From contig JAZQIW010000053.1 of the NCBI GenBank assembly GCA_045541355.1, forward strand, positions 21,784-85,783: a stretch of 64,000 nucleotides of DNA, in the 5' to 3' direction. The notes under the pieces are model-generated. The model was not told the DNA's origin and made no database searches. It was given only the letters and a program-made list of their open reading frames with translations. This document shows positions 42,536 to 51,981 of this stretch, piece after piece. This DNA is from UMGS1387 sp045541355 (lineage in GTDB: Bacteria; Bacillota; Clostridia; Oscillospirales; CAG-382). Each line of letters starts with the position of its first letter. Within the stretch, counting starts at the first letter, position 1. A program made the translations under genes and the position numbers.

Positions 42536-44026
42536 TTAGAGGGATGCAAACTCGCCCTTCATGGAGAGCATTTCGAGTGCGGAAGCAATCTTTACTCTCA
42601 GCTCTTCAGCGGGGATGATATCATCAACCTGACCGCATTCAGCAGCAAGAAGAGGTGTAGACATAAGAAGCTCCCATTCTTCCTCAAGAGCCTTTCTCTT
42701 TTCAATGGGTGCCTTTGAGCCCGCCATCTTTTCAGACCACATCATAGCAACGCCTGCTCCGGGCTTTAATACGCCTATCTTTGCACTGTCAAGAGCAATG
42801 ACCATATCTACACCAAGCTCCTTAGAGCCCATTACAGTGAATGCACTGCCGTAAGCCTTACCAACATTAACAGTAACCATAGGAACTTTAGCATTACAGT
42901 AAGCAGAAGCAAGATTTGCAGATTCGCCTGCAAGATCTCCGCCGCCCGCCTCGCACTTTGAGCTATATCCGTTAGTATCAACAAGTGTAAGAACAGAAAT
43001 ACCAAAGCTGTCGCAGAGATTTATAAAGGCAGATGCCTTTCTCATGCAGCCTGTGCAAAGCATTGCATCCTTTTCAGCAGGATTATTTGCAACAACGCCC
43101 GTTACAATTCCATTTACTGTCATAAAGCCCGTAACAACAGACTTTGATTTTGAAGCATTAAGTTCAGCGAACTTGCCTCCGTCAGCAATTGAAGAAATTA
43201 CTGCGTGAACATCATACTTTTCGCCGAAAACAACAGCAGCCACCTCGGGAGTTGCTCTGTTGGGGTCATCCTCAACACCTGTATAAACATTCTTATCAAG
43301 CTTGTTTGAAGGAAGATAAGAAAGAATTTCCTTAACACTTTCAAATGCTTCAGCAGCACTCTTTGCAGTAAGAGCAACCTTACCCTTAGCAGATGCCGCA
43401 TACTCAGCAGTTCCGATATTCTTATCTGCGCCCTCTGCAACAAGAACATTTGCAGGAACCTCAGTAAAGAGAGCACCATCAACCATAACTGCCAAATCTG
43501 CCATTGAAGCTATTGTTGCAGACGCACCTGCACAGCTTCCTGCTACAACGGCAATCTGAGGAACCTTTCCCTTGAGAGAAGATGCCTTCCTGATAACCTT
43601 GCCGTAGCCTGCTAGAACATCTATACCCTCTTCAAGCTTTGCACCGTTAGAATCAAAAACACTTATAACAGGTGCACCGTTTTTCTTTGCCATATCATAC
43701 AGCGCAGAAATCTTATCAGCAGCAGCCTTGGAAAAAGCGCCGTTAAGTCTTGCTGCATTCTGTGCATATACGAAAGTAAGTCTACCGTCAACTGCACCAT
43801 ATCCGCAAACAACACCTTCATATTCAGATGTATTCGCTGTGGAAATTTCATTCGCGTAAGCCTTTACATATGCATTTGTTTCAACAAAGGTTCCCTCGTC
43901 AAAAAGCATACCGATAAGTTCATATGCCGTGAATTTTCCGGCCTTATGAAGCTTGTCGGCAGAAGACTTGTCAACAAGGAACTTTTTGGCTTTAACAAGG
44001 CTTTCGCTTCTCTTCTGTAAGTCCAT
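42536..44026 (-). CDS. mmdA: Acyl-CoA carboxyltransferase (MmdA-like, divergent)
   Basis: 496-residue crotonase-fold carboxyltransferase related to methylmalonyl-CoA decarboxylase alpha and the transcarboxylase 12S subunit. Both oxyanion-hole motifs are visible: GSCAGASA (about residue 162) and KAYGSAF (about 392), and the N-terminal GYGAVDGR. Several positions differ from usual MmdA, for example NGYSSKCEAGG where PGF-type sequence is normal and GKFTAYELIGMLFDEG for TARERI, so the acyl-CoA substrate is uncertain. First gene of the operon, behind a strong promoter. Confidence 0.85.
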   Translation of the reverse strand: MDLQKRSESLVKAKKFLVDKSSADKLHKAGKFTAYELIGMLFDEGTFVETNAYVKAYANEISTANTSEYEGVVCGYGAVDGRLTFVYAQNAARLNGAFSKAAADKISALYDMAKKNGAPVISVFDSNGAKLEEGIDVLAGYGKVIRKASSLKGKVPQIAVVAGSCAGASATIASMADLAVMVDGALFTEVPANVLVAEGADKNIGTAEYAASAKGKVALTAKSAAEAFESVKEILSYLPSNKLDKNVYTGVEDDPNRATPEVAAVVFGEKYDVHAVISSIADGGKFAELNASKSKSVVTGFMTVNGIVTGVVANNPAEKDAMLCTGCMRKASAFINLCDSFGISVLTLVDTNGYSSKCEAGGGDLAGESANLASAYCNAKVPMVTVNVGKAYGSAFTVMGSKELGVDMVIALDSAKIGVLKPGAGVAMMWSEKMAGSKAPIEKRKALEEEWELLMSTPLLAAECGQVDDIIPAEELRVKIASALEMLSMKGEFASL

Positions 44027-44099
44027 ATATTAACCTCCATTAAATTAGTCAAAATGGTATTTATTAGAAGTTTCCCAACTTCCGCCCCATTATGTATTA

Positions 44100-44128
44100 A
44101 TTATATAGCAATGCAAATATTTTTTCAA
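44100..44128 (-). promoter_or_regulatory. Sigma-A promoter of the decarboxylase operon
   Basis: Minus strand TTGAAA (44128-44123), 17 bases, TATAAT (44105-44100), about 75 bases before mmdA. Confidence 0.82.
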
Positions 44129-44171
44129 TACCTATTTCCATTTTAGTTACATTTTAATTGTTAATTTTTTG

Positions 44172-44483
44172 TTATTCGGGAATAAATTGCAAAATAATAC
44201 TGAGAACATATCTCAAAAGTCCGAAACCATTTCTAAACATATAGTAGTTTATAACAGCAAACACAGGGACAAGTACCCTGAACTTAATTTTAGATGTCTT
44301 ATGATTAAAAACCAGCATGCCGAACATTGCACCTACCCCGCCGAAAAAAAGGCTCAGAGTTAACAGCACAGCCTCAGGTATTCGCATCTTTTTCTTTTTC
44401 GCCCACAGCTTATCAACGCCAAAGAGCAAAAATACAAAAACATTCAACATCAATACCATAGTATTTGCATTTAGATCAAACAT
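44172..44483 (-). CDS. DUF1294 family small membrane protein
   Basis: 103 residues with three or four membrane helices. FGVDKLWAKKKKMRIPEAVLL and the following LFFGGVGAMFGMLVFNHKT are the DUF1294 signature. Function unknown; the family is sometimes fused to cold-shock domains elsewhere. Separated from ackA by a terminator, so it probably has its own promoter. Confidence 0.88.
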   Translation of the reverse strand: MFDLNANTMVLMLNVFVFLLFGVDKLWAKKKKMRIPEAVLLTLSLFFGGVGAMFGMLVFNHKTSKIKFRVLVPVFAVINYYMFRNGFGLLRYVLSIILQFIPE

Positions 44484-44497
44484 TATAATCTTACCTC

Positions 44498-44536
44498 AAA
44501 AAAAACACATGGAAAGTAAAATACAATCCATGTGTT
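44498..44536 (-). terminator. Terminator after ackA
   Basis: Minus strand AACACATGGA/TCCATGTGTT (44536-44527 with 44513-44504), followed by TTTTTTTT. It ends the long reverse-strand run that starts near cca. Confidence 0.9.
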
Positions 44537-44555
44537 AAAATAATTATATTATATC

Positions 44556-45764
44556 TTACTTAACAAGAGCGTATGTATCTCTGGCAATCATAAGTTCCTC
44601 GTTTGTGGGAATTACAAGCATACGAACCTTTGCATCGGGAGTAGAAATATCATATTCTACGCTTGTTCTCTTAGCCTTGAGATTTGTTTCTTCGTCAACC
44701 TCAACGCCCACAAACTTAAGATTAGCACCAACAACAGCTCTGTACTGGGGGTTATTTTCGCCGATACCGCCTGTGAATACGATTGCATCAATACCGCCCA
44801 TAGCTGCTGCATAACCGCCGACAAACTTTGTAATCTGATGACAAAGCATCTTTTCGATAAGCTGATATCTTTCGTTGCCTTCACGTGCACCCTCTTCTAT
44901 ATCTCTGTTATCGCTTGTTACTCCGCCTGTTACACCGAGAATACCTGACTTCTTATTCATCATGGTGTCGATATCCTTAGCTGTCATCCCCTCTTTTTCC
45001 ATAAGGAAAGGAATAATTGCAGGGTCAATATTGCCACAGCGTGTGCCCATCATAAGACCTTCAAGAGGTGTAACACCCATTGTTGTATCAAAGCTCTTAC
45101 CGTTCTTTACGGCAGTAATGGAAGAGCCGTTACCGAGGTGACAGGTAACAATATTGATTTCCTCAGGCTTCTTACCAAGCATTTCAGCAGCTCTTGCGGT
45201 AACATATCTGTGAGATGTACCGTGGAAGCCGTATCTTCTGAGCTTATATTTATCATAATATTCATAGGGAATTGCATACATATATGCAAAATCGGGCATT
45301 GTCTGATGGAAGCTTGTATCAAATACACCAATCTGGGGTACATTTTCACCCATTATTTCCTGACAAGCTCTGATTCCTGTAAGGTTTGCAGGATTGTGGA
45401 GAGGGCTGAGAACAGTACATTCCTTAAGAGCCTCTATTGTTTCTTCTGTTATTACAACAGAGCCGGAGAACTTTTCACCGCCGTGAACAACTCGATGTCC
45501 AACAGCTCCGATTTCGCTCATTGATTCGATTACACCATGTTCCTTATCGGTAAGAGCATCAACAACGAGCTTGATACCTGCTGCATGGTCGGGAATATCA
45601 ACATTCACCTTATATTCGCTGCCGTCTGCATTCTTATGCTTGAAGTTGCCGCCGTCAATTCCGATTCTGTCACACTGGCCCTTTGCAAGAAGTGCTTCGT
45701 TTGTCATATCAATAAGCTGATATTTAATGGAAGAGCTACCTGCGTTAATAACTAATACTTTCAT
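44556..45764 (-). CDS. ackA: Acetate kinase
   Basis: 402-residue enzyme making ATP and acetate from acetyl phosphate. Motifs: VLVINAGSSSIKYQL, VGHRVVHGGE, FDTSFHQTMP, the GTSHRYV segment and HLGNGSSI. Full length. The usual partner pta is not adjacent; instead it follows a split transketolase, so acetyl phosphate might come from elsewhere (a phosphoketolase is not seen either). ATG 45764 after AAAGGGTG. Confidence 0.97.
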   Translation of the reverse strand: MKVLVINAGSSSIKYQLIDMTNEALLAKGQCDRIGIDGGNFKHKNADGSEYKVNVDIPDHAAGIKLVVDALTDKEHGVIESMSEIGAVGHRVVHGGEKFSGSVVITEETIEALKECTVLSPLHNPANLTGIRACQEIMGENVPQIGVFDTSFHQTMPDFAYMYAIPYEYYDKYKLRRYGFHGTSHRYVTARAAEMLGKKPEEINIVTCHLGNGSSITAVKNGKSFDTTMGVTPLEGLMMGTRCGNIDPAIIPFLMEKEGMTAKDIDTMMNKKSGILGVTGGVTSDNRDIEEGAREGNERYQLIEKMLCHQITKFVGGYAAAMGGIDAIVFTGGIGENNPQYRAVVGANLKFVGVEVDEETNLKAKRTSVEYDISTPDAKVRMLVIPTNEELMIARDTYALVK

Positions 45765-45795
45765 TTTATTCACCCTTTATATAAATTATTTAATT

Positions 45796-46737
45796 TTACT
45801 TTTTAAGCGAAAGAGCCTTCTTTACCTTTTCTGCTACAACCTCAGCTGTAAATCCGAAATCAACAAGAAGGTCTGTTGCCTTGCCACTCTTACCGTATGT
45901 ATCATACACACCGTGTCTTACAACAGGACAAGGACAGCTTTCACAAACAACCTCTGCAACAGCACTTCCAAGACCGCCGATAACATTGTGTTCTTCAACA
46001 GTCAGAATGCATCCTGTTTCCTTGGCAGCCTTTATTATGGCCTCAGCGTCAATAGGTTTAATACACGCCATATTTATATGACGAACAGAAATACCTTCAT
46101 CATTAAGAAGCTTAACTGCATCTTTGACAATGGAGGTTGCAAGTCCGGTTGAGATAATGGTTACATCCTTACCGTCACAAAGCATCTGAGACTTGCCGAT
46201 TTCAAACGTGAAATCATTTTCATCGAAGATTGTTTCAACAGCAAGTCTGCCAAACCTCATATATACAGGACCTACATGCTTAATGGCAGCCTCAACACAC
46301 GCCTTTGCCTCAACTGCATCAGCAGGATTTAAAATAACCATTCCGGGTATTGTTCTCATAAGAGCAATATCCTCATTACACTGGTGGGTCGCACCGTCTT
46401 CACCGACAGAAATACCTGCGTGTGTTGCGCCGATTTTTACATTAAGGTGCGGATAACCGATAATGTTTCTTACCTGTTCATAAGCCCTGCCTGCTGCAAA
46501 CATAGCAAAAGAGCTTGCAAAAACAGTCTTACCCGTTGAGGCAATACCTGCCGCAACACCCATCATATTACCCTCGGCTATTCCGCAGTCAAAAAATCTG
46601 TTGGGAAACGCCTTTTTAAATATACCGGTCTTTGTTGCAGCTGCAAGGTCTGCATCAAGAACCACAAAATCATACTTTTCGCCAAGCTCGGCAAGAGCCT
46701 TGCCGTAAGCTTCTCTTGTTGCTATTTTTTCCGACAT
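45796..46737 (-). CDS. Transketolase, C-terminal half subunit
   Basis: 313-residue subunit holding the pyrimidine-binding and C-terminal domains of transketolase (TREAYGKALAELGEKYDFVVLDADL, FDCGIAEGNMMGVAAGIA, EDGATHQ, EEHNVIGGLG). With the preceding gene it forms a split enzyme for the non-oxidative pentose phosphate pathway, as is common in Clostridia. ATG 46737 follows GGAGG. 13 bases after the N-terminal subunit. Confidence 0.95.
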   Translation of the reverse strand: MSEKIATREAYGKALAELGEKYDFVVLDADLAAATKTGIFKKAFPNRFFDCGIAEGNMMGVAAGIASTGKTVFASSFAMFAAGRAYEQVRNIIGYPHLNVKIGATHAGISVGEDGATHQCNEDIALMRTIPGMVILNPADAVEAKACVEAAIKHVGPVYMRFGRLAVETIFDENDFTFEIGKSQMLCDGKDVTIISTGLATSIVKDAVKLLNDEGISVRHINMACIKPIDAEAIIKAAKETGCILTVEEHNVIGGLGSAVAEVVCESCPCPVVRHGVYDTYGKSGKATDLLVDFGFTAEVVAEKVKKALSLKK

Positions 46738-46750
46738 ATCTCTTACCTCC

Positions 46751-47581
46751 TTACTTATTACAAATGCAGGAAACGCCCTCAAGGTCCTTCATACCGATTT
46801 CGTACTGCTCTGCATTAGGTGCACTGCCGTGCCATTCACACTTATTTTCCATATAGGAAACGCCCTTACCCTTAGTGGTTTTTGCAATAATCGCAAAAGG
46901 CTTATCGGATTCCTTTGCAGCCTTCACCGCAGAATCAATCTGGTCAAAGTCATGACCGTCAATAACCATAACGTTCCAGCCAAATGCTTTGAATTTTTCA
47001 TCAAGAGGAGTGGGATTCATAACATCCGACACGGCACCGTCAATCTGCAGACCGTTAAAGTCTACAAAAATCGCAAGATTATTGAGACCGTAGTGAGCAG
47101 CAAACATAGCAGCCTCCCAAACCTGTCCCTCCTGACTTTCACCGTCACCGAGAACAGACCATACTCTGTATGTCTTTTCACCCAGCTTTCCTGCAAGAGC
47201 CATACCGCAAGCAGCAGATATACCAAGACCAAGTGAGCCGGTTGACATATCGACACCGGGGATATGCTTCATATCGGGATGTCCCTGAAGGTAGCTATCC
47301 TTATGTCTGAAAGTCTTAAGATCCTCTTTTGGGAAAAAGCCCTTTTCGGCAAGTGTCGCATATAATGCCGGTGATGTATGACCTTTGGAAAGAACAAATC
47401 TGTCTCTATCCTCCATTTTAGGATTCTTTGGGTCAACATTCATTTCTTCAAAATAAAGATATGCCATTATATCGGCAATACCAAGGGAGCCTCCGGGATG
47501 ACCGGAAGACGCCGAATAAACAGCTGTAAGCGCGCCCTTACGAATCTCATTCGCAACTGCCGCAAGTTTAATCTTATCCAT
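46751..47581 (-). CDS. Transketolase, N-terminal half subunit
   Basis: 276-residue thiamine diphosphate-binding half. Motifs: SGHPGGSLGIADIMAYLYF, RDRFVLSKGHTSPALYA, GSLGLGISAACGMALAGK, and the ThDP/Mg motif GDGESQEGQVWEA to FVDFNGLQIDG. Acts with the C-terminal subunit. It ends in Cys-rich EGVSCICNK. 24 bases after rluD. Confidence 0.95.
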   Translation of the reverse strand: MDKIKLAAVANEIRKGALTAVYSASSGHPGGSLGIADIMAYLYFEEMNVDPKNPKMEDRDRFVLSKGHTSPALYATLAEKGFFPKEDLKTFRHKDSYLQGHPDMKHIPGVDMSTGSLGLGISAACGMALAGKLGEKTYRVWSVLGDGESQEGQVWEAAMFAAHYGLNNLAIFVDFNGLQIDGAVSDVMNPTPLDEKFKAFGWNVMVIDGHDFDQIDSAVKAAKESDKPFAIIAKTTKGKGVSYMENKCEWHGSAPNAEQYEIGMKDLEGVSCICNK

Positions 47582-47605
47582 AGGACTTCCTCCTGAAAGT
47601 AATAG

Positions 47606-48553
47606 CTAATTATAGTTTTTTCGTAAAATATCAAGTGTTGTTTCAAAATGAGGCGGAAGAGGAGCACAGAACTCCATATATTCGCCGCTTGTCGGATGGA
47701 TAATACCCAGTACCTGCGCATGAAGGCACTGTCCGACAAGATTGAAAGGATTTTTCCCCTCAAGCGGTGCATACAGCGGATCGCCAACCACCGCATGACC
47801 AAAATGAGAAGAATGAACACGAATTTGATGTGTCCTACCCGTTTCAAGTCTGAATTCGCACAGCGAATAGCCTCTGAAAACTTCCAAGGTTTTATAATTT
47901 GTGGCCGCCTCTTTTGAATTTTGAGTGGTAACAGCCATTTTCTTTCGATTTGTATGATGTCTGCCGATAGGCAAATCTATTCTTCCCTCTTGCTGTGAAA
48001 AGGTTCCGATTACAACAGCCTTATACACACGTTTAAAGGAATGCTCCTTTATCTGAGATGCAAGAATGTTATGAGCTTTATCATTCTTTGCAACAACAAG
48101 AAGACCGCTTGTATCCTTATCAATCCTGTGAACAATACCCGGCCGGATGACACCGTTAATACTCGAAAGCCTGCCTTTGCAGTGATACATAAGACCGTTG
48201 ACAAGGGTTTTATCGGGATTACCCGGAGCAGGATGAACAACCATTCCCTGCGGTTTATTGACAATGATTATATCATTATCCTCATAGACAATATCAAGCT
48301 CAATCTGCTGCGGCACGGCAGAGCAAACCTCAACAGGCGGAAGAACAACCGTAATGCGCTGCCCTTCCTTAGCCTGAAAGCTTTTCTTTGTCACTGTCTT
48401 GCCATCTATCGAAACATTGCCGTTTTCGACAAGCTTGGATGCATTGCTTCGAGTAAGCTCGCACATTTGCGAGACAAACAAATCAAGTCTTACACCGCCG
48501 CCCTCAGAAACAAAATCCATTATTTCGTTTTCGGCACAAGGGATATTATTCAT
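47606..48553 (-). CDS. rluD: RluD-family pseudouridine synthase
   Basis: 315-residue rRNA pseudouridine synthase. S4 domain at the start (RLDLFVSQMCELTRSNASKLVE), catalytic domain with HRIDKDTSGLLVVAKND containing the catalytic Asp, and C-terminal RTHQIRVH. Members modify 23S rRNA helix 69. Its ATG overlaps the lspA stop by eight bases (ATGAATAA). lspA-rluD adjacency is common in Firmicutes. Confidence 0.93.
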   Translation of the reverse strand: MNNIPCAENEIMDFVSEGGGVRLDLFVSQMCELTRSNASKLVENGNVSIDGKTVTKKSFQAKEGQRITVVLPPVEVCSAVPQQIELDIVYEDNDIIIVNKPQGMVVHPAPGNPDKTLVNGLMYHCKGRLSSINGVIRPGIVHRIDKDTSGLLVVAKNDKAHNILASQIKEHSFKRVYKAVVIGTFSQQEGRIDLPIGRHHTNRKKMAVTTQNSKEAATNYKTLEVFRGYSLCEFRLETGRTHQIRVHSSHFGHAVVGDPLYAPLEGKNPFNLVGQCLHAQVLGIIHPTSGEYMEFCAPLPPHFETTLDILRKNYN

Positions 48554-49046
48554 CGGTTTTCTCCGTGTTATTTTCTTGTGATTTCTGTCCGAGAGTAGCT
48601 GCTCTTTTATCAAACAGCACAAATGCAATTGCAAGTATACAACCTACAACAACAGCGCTGTCTGCAACATTGAAAACCCATTTCCAGAAATCAAATGCAC
48701 AAAAATCGATAAAGTCAATTACATAGCCGAGAAATGCTCTGTCAACCATATTGCCGACACCGCCGCCGACAATCAGACCAAGACTGATATCAAACAGCCG
48801 GCTCTGTCCATGAAACTGCACCACAACATAACTGAGAAGTACAATTATCAGAACAGAGACAACCATAAACACTACCCTATTATCCGCAAGTATGCCAAAT
48901 GCGGCACCTCTGTTTTCAACATAAGTAAAATTAAGAATGCCCTCAATGACCTCTATACTTCCGACAGGTTTAAGGCTTGTGCAGACAAAGTGCTTGGATA
49001 TCTGGTCGCACAGTATTACCGCTATCGCAATTAAAGCCGACAGCAT
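48546..49046 (-). CDS. lspA: Lipoprotein signal peptidase
   Basis: 166-residue membrane protease that cleaves prolipoprotein signal peptides. Four helices; first conserved Asp in CDQISKHFV, then FTYVENRGAAFGIL, GGGVGNMVDRAFLGYVIDFIDF and the second catalytic Asp in FNVADSAVVVG. All catalytic residues present. Two bases downstream of ileS. Confidence 0.96.
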   Translation of the reverse strand: MLSALIAIAVILCDQISKHFVCTSLKPVGSIEVIEGILNFTYVENRGAAFGILADNRVVFMVVSVLIIVLLSYVVVQFHGQSRLFDISLGLIVGGGVGNMVDRAFLGYVIDFIDFCAFDFWKWVFNVADSAVVVGCILAIAFVLFDKRAATLGQKSQENNTEKTDE

Positions 49047-49048
49047 AA

Positions 49049-51871
49049 TTATGCAAGAATCTCAGGGAAGGATGCTTTTACGATATTCATACATCTTGCA
49101 CAAAGGTGTTCATCCTCACCAAGAGAAGTGCAATCGTTCTTAACATACCAGCATCTGTCGCACTTAATTCCCTGCATTGCATCTACCTTTACAGCAATAC
49201 CTGTTTCTGTTTCCGTGAACGCGCCCTCAGAGGGTTCATCGGAAGAAAGAACAACCTCTGAACAGATAAAGATATCCTTAAGTTCATTTTCAAAGCTCTT
49301 AAAGAAGCTCATAACCTTTTCATCCTTAACGAAGATTGTCACGGATGCATCAAGGCTCTTACCGATAAGCTTTTCGGCTCTTGCAAGCTCAAGTGCTTTC
49401 ATAACATCATCTCTGTAAACAAAGAGCTGATTATATGCATCTGCCGTTTCCTTGAATTCAAGCTCAGACTTATATTCGGGAACATTATTAAGGAATACGC
49501 TTTCTGTGTTATCACCATCAAGATGAGTCATAAACTGCCACATCTCTTCTGCCGTGTAGGAAAGAATGGGAGCAAGGAGCTTTGTAAGACCGTGAAGTAC
49601 AATATACATCGCTGTCTGCGCGCTTCTTCTGAGAGCACTGTCCTTAGCTTCAACATAAACTCTATCCTTGGAAATATCAATATAAAGCTTTGAAAGCTCA
49701 CCAGCACAGAAATCATGAACATCATGATAAATGAGGTGGAATTCATAATCGTTATATGCCTTCATTACTCTTGCAACAAGAGCATTGAACTGGGAAACAA
49801 TCCACTTATCAATAGGTTCAAGGTCATTAACGTCAACCATATCCTTGTTGGGGTCAAAGTCTTCCTCAACAGTTCCAAGATTTGCAAGAAGAATTCTTGC
49901 CGTATTTCTTATCTTTCTATAAATTTCAGAAAGCTGCTTGAAGATAGGATCGGAAACTCTGACGTCAACTCTGTAATCGCTCGAAGCAACCCAAAGTCTA
50001 AGCAAATCTCCGCCATATACCTTAATAACATCTTCGGGATATACTGAGTTACCAAGGGATTTATGCATTGCTTTTCCTTCACCGTCAACTACCCAGCCGT
50101 GTGTAAGAACCGCTCTGTAAGGAGCACCCTTGCCCTTTGCACCGACAGCTGTAAGAAGTGATGACTGGAACCAGCCTCTGTACTGGTCAGCACCCTCAAG
50201 ATAAAGGTCTGCGGGCCATTCTTCATCGTTAAGAACACCGAAATGTGTTGAACCCGAGTCAAACCAACAGTCAAGAGTATCTGTTTCCTTAACAAAATGA
50301 GTCTTACCGCACTTGGGACATACAAAGCCTTCGGGAAGCAGCTCACTTGCTGTCATATCAAACCATGCGTTTGAACCCTTTTCACCGAAAATTGCAGAAA
50401 CCTTATCAATAGTTTCTTCGGTGCAAATGATTTCTCCGCAATCTTCACAATAAAATACAGGTATGGGAAGACCCCATTTTCTCTGTCTGGAAATACACCA
50501 GTCAGCTCTTTCGCGAATCATGGAAACCATTCTGTTTCCGCCCCATTCGGGAAGCCACTGAACATTTTCACACGCTGCAACTGCCTGATCACGGAATGCC
50601 TCAACCGAGCAAAACCACTGAGGAGTTGCTCTGAAGATTATAGGATTCTTACATCTCCAGCAGTGAGGATACTGGTGAACAATTTCTTCGCTTGAGAAGA
50701 GAGCTCCGCTTTCCTTCATATCATTGAGGATAGCTTCATTGGATTCATCGTATCTGAGGCCTGCAAATTTACCTGCAAGCTCATTCTGATAACCTCTGTC
50801 ATCAACCGCAACCTCAATAGGAAGACCATATCTCATACCTGTGAAATAGTCGTCTGCACCGTATGAGGGAGCTGTATGAACACAGCCTGTACCGCTGTCC
50901 ATTGTAACATATTCGGCTGTTGTAAGAAGACTGTCTCTGTCAAGGAAGGGGTGCTTTGCTGTCATATACTCAAGATCTGCGCCCTTAAATTCCTTAACAA
51001 CCTCAAAGCCCTCTATTTCGCCTGCTGCCATTGTCTTGAATGCAAGTGCCTCTGCGGTAATATAATAGTTACCGTCAGCAGCCTTAATGAGAACATAGGT
51101 TTCTCTGGGATGAACAGTAATTGCTACATTACCGGGAAGAGTCCATGTAGTTGTTGTCCAGATAATAAAGTATGTTTTCTCCTTATCACAAACGCCGTCA
51201 AAGAAGCCTTTATCATCATTGAGACGGAACTTAACGTAAATAGATGTACACTTATCCTCAGCATATTCAATTTCAGCCTCAGCAAGGGCTGTTTCATCAG
51301 AAGGACACCAATAAACAGGCTTTAAGCCCTTATAGATATACCCCTTCTTATACATCTCGCCGAAAACCTTTACTTCCTTAGCTTCAAACTTAGGTGCCAT
51401 TGTGAGATAAGGGTGCTCCCAGTCACCGAGTACACCAAGACGCTTAAAGGAGGTCATCTGAATGTCAACAAAGTTTTCAGCGAACTTCTGACAAGCAGAG
51501 CGAAATTCAGAATCCGACATCTTCTTTCTATCAAGCTTATTCTGCTTAATAATAGCACTCTCAATAGGCATACCGTGGTTATCCCAACCGGGTATATAAG
51601 GTACATAATAGCCCTGCATGGACTTAGACTTATTGATAATATCCTTAAGAACCTTATTCATGGCAGTACCCATGTGGATATTACCGTTTGAAAAAGGAGG
51701 GCCGTCATGAATCATAAAGCTGTTGTTGCCCTTGTTTTTCTCAAGCATTTTTCCGTATACGTTCTGTTCTTCCCATTTCTCCATTGTAGCCGGCTCTCTC
51801 TGAGGAAGATTTGCTCTCATAGAAAACTCGGTTTTGGGAAGATTTAATGTCTTTCCAAAGTCTTTTGACAT
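49049..51871 (-). CDS. ileS: Isoleucyl-tRNA synthetase
   Basis: 940-residue class I synthetase. The HIGH motif reads HMGT (within NGNIHMGTAMNK) and KMSKS reads AMHKS (GKAMHKSLGN), variants that I believe occur in some IleRS lineages. An editing domain (about 190-400), anticodon-binding region and C-terminal zinc motif (CDRCWYVKND...CARCMNIV) complete the enzyme. No T-box leader is found in the 110 bases upstream; it seems to be transcribed from the division cluster. Confidence 0.97.
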   Translation of the reverse strand: MSKDFGKTLNLPKTEFSMRANLPQREPATMEKWEEQNVYGKMLEKNKGNNSFMIHDGPPFSNGNIHMGTAMNKVLKDIINKSKSMQGYYVPYIPGWDNHGMPIESAIIKQNKLDRKKMSDSEFRSACQKFAENFVDIQMTSFKRLGVLGDWEHPYLTMAPKFEAKEVKVFGEMYKKGYIYKGLKPVYWCPSDETALAEAEIEYAEDKCTSIYVKFRLNDDKGFFDGVCDKEKTYFIIWTTTTWTLPGNVAITVHPRETYVLIKAADGNYYITAEALAFKTMAAGEIEGFEVVKEFKGADLEYMTAKHPFLDRDSLLTTAEYVTMDSGTGCVHTAPSYGADDYFTGMRYGLPIEVAVDDRGYQNELAGKFAGLRYDESNEAILNDMKESGALFSSEEIVHQYPHCWRCKNPIIFRATPQWFCSVEAFRDQAVAACENVQWLPEWGGNRMVSMIRERADWCISRQRKWGLPIPVFYCEDCGEIICTEETIDKVSAIFGEKGSNAWFDMTASELLPEGFVCPKCGKTHFVKETDTLDCWFDSGSTHFGVLNDEEWPADLYLEGADQYRGWFQSSLLTAVGAKGKGAPYRAVLTHGWVVDGEGKAMHKSLGNSVYPEDVIKVYGGDLLRLWVASSDYRVDVRVSDPIFKQLSEIYRKIRNTARILLANLGTVEEDFDPNKDMVDVNDLEPIDKWIVSQFNALVARVMKAYNDYEFHLIYHDVHDFCAGELSKLYIDISKDRVYVEAKDSALRRSAQTAMYIVLHGLTKLLAPILSYTAEEMWQFMTHLDGDNTESVFLNNVPEYKSELEFKETADAYNQLFVYRDDVMKALELARAEKLIGKSLDASVTIFVKDEKVMSFFKSFENELKDIFICSEVVLSSDEPSEGAFTETETGIAVKVDAMQGIKCDRCWYVKNDCTSLGEDEHLCARCMNIVKASFPEILA

Positions 51872-51935
51872 AGTAAGAGTGCTCCTTTATAAATAGATAT
51901 TGTAGGTAAAAATAAATGTTTTAATCACGCAAATA

Positions 51936-51961
51936 TCGGCACAAGCAAAAAGCTCTGCCGA
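51936..51961 (-). terminator. Weak hairpin between divIVA and ileS
   Basis: Stem TCGGCA/TGCCGA with inner AGC/GCT pairing. No clean T-run follows on the minus strand, so it may attenuate or stabilise rather than end transcripts. Confidence 0.3.
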
Positions 51962-51981
51962 CATTTATATGGATATTGTTT

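Noticed and set aside
49049..51871. HMGT and AMHKS in IleRS as possible inactivating changes
   Set aside because: I believe such variants of HIGH/KMSKS occur in functional IleRS of some lineages, and the rest of the enzyme is intact.
51872..51981. T-box leader before ileS
   Set aside because: Only 110 bases are available and no T-box sequence, specifier loop or antiterminator is visible.
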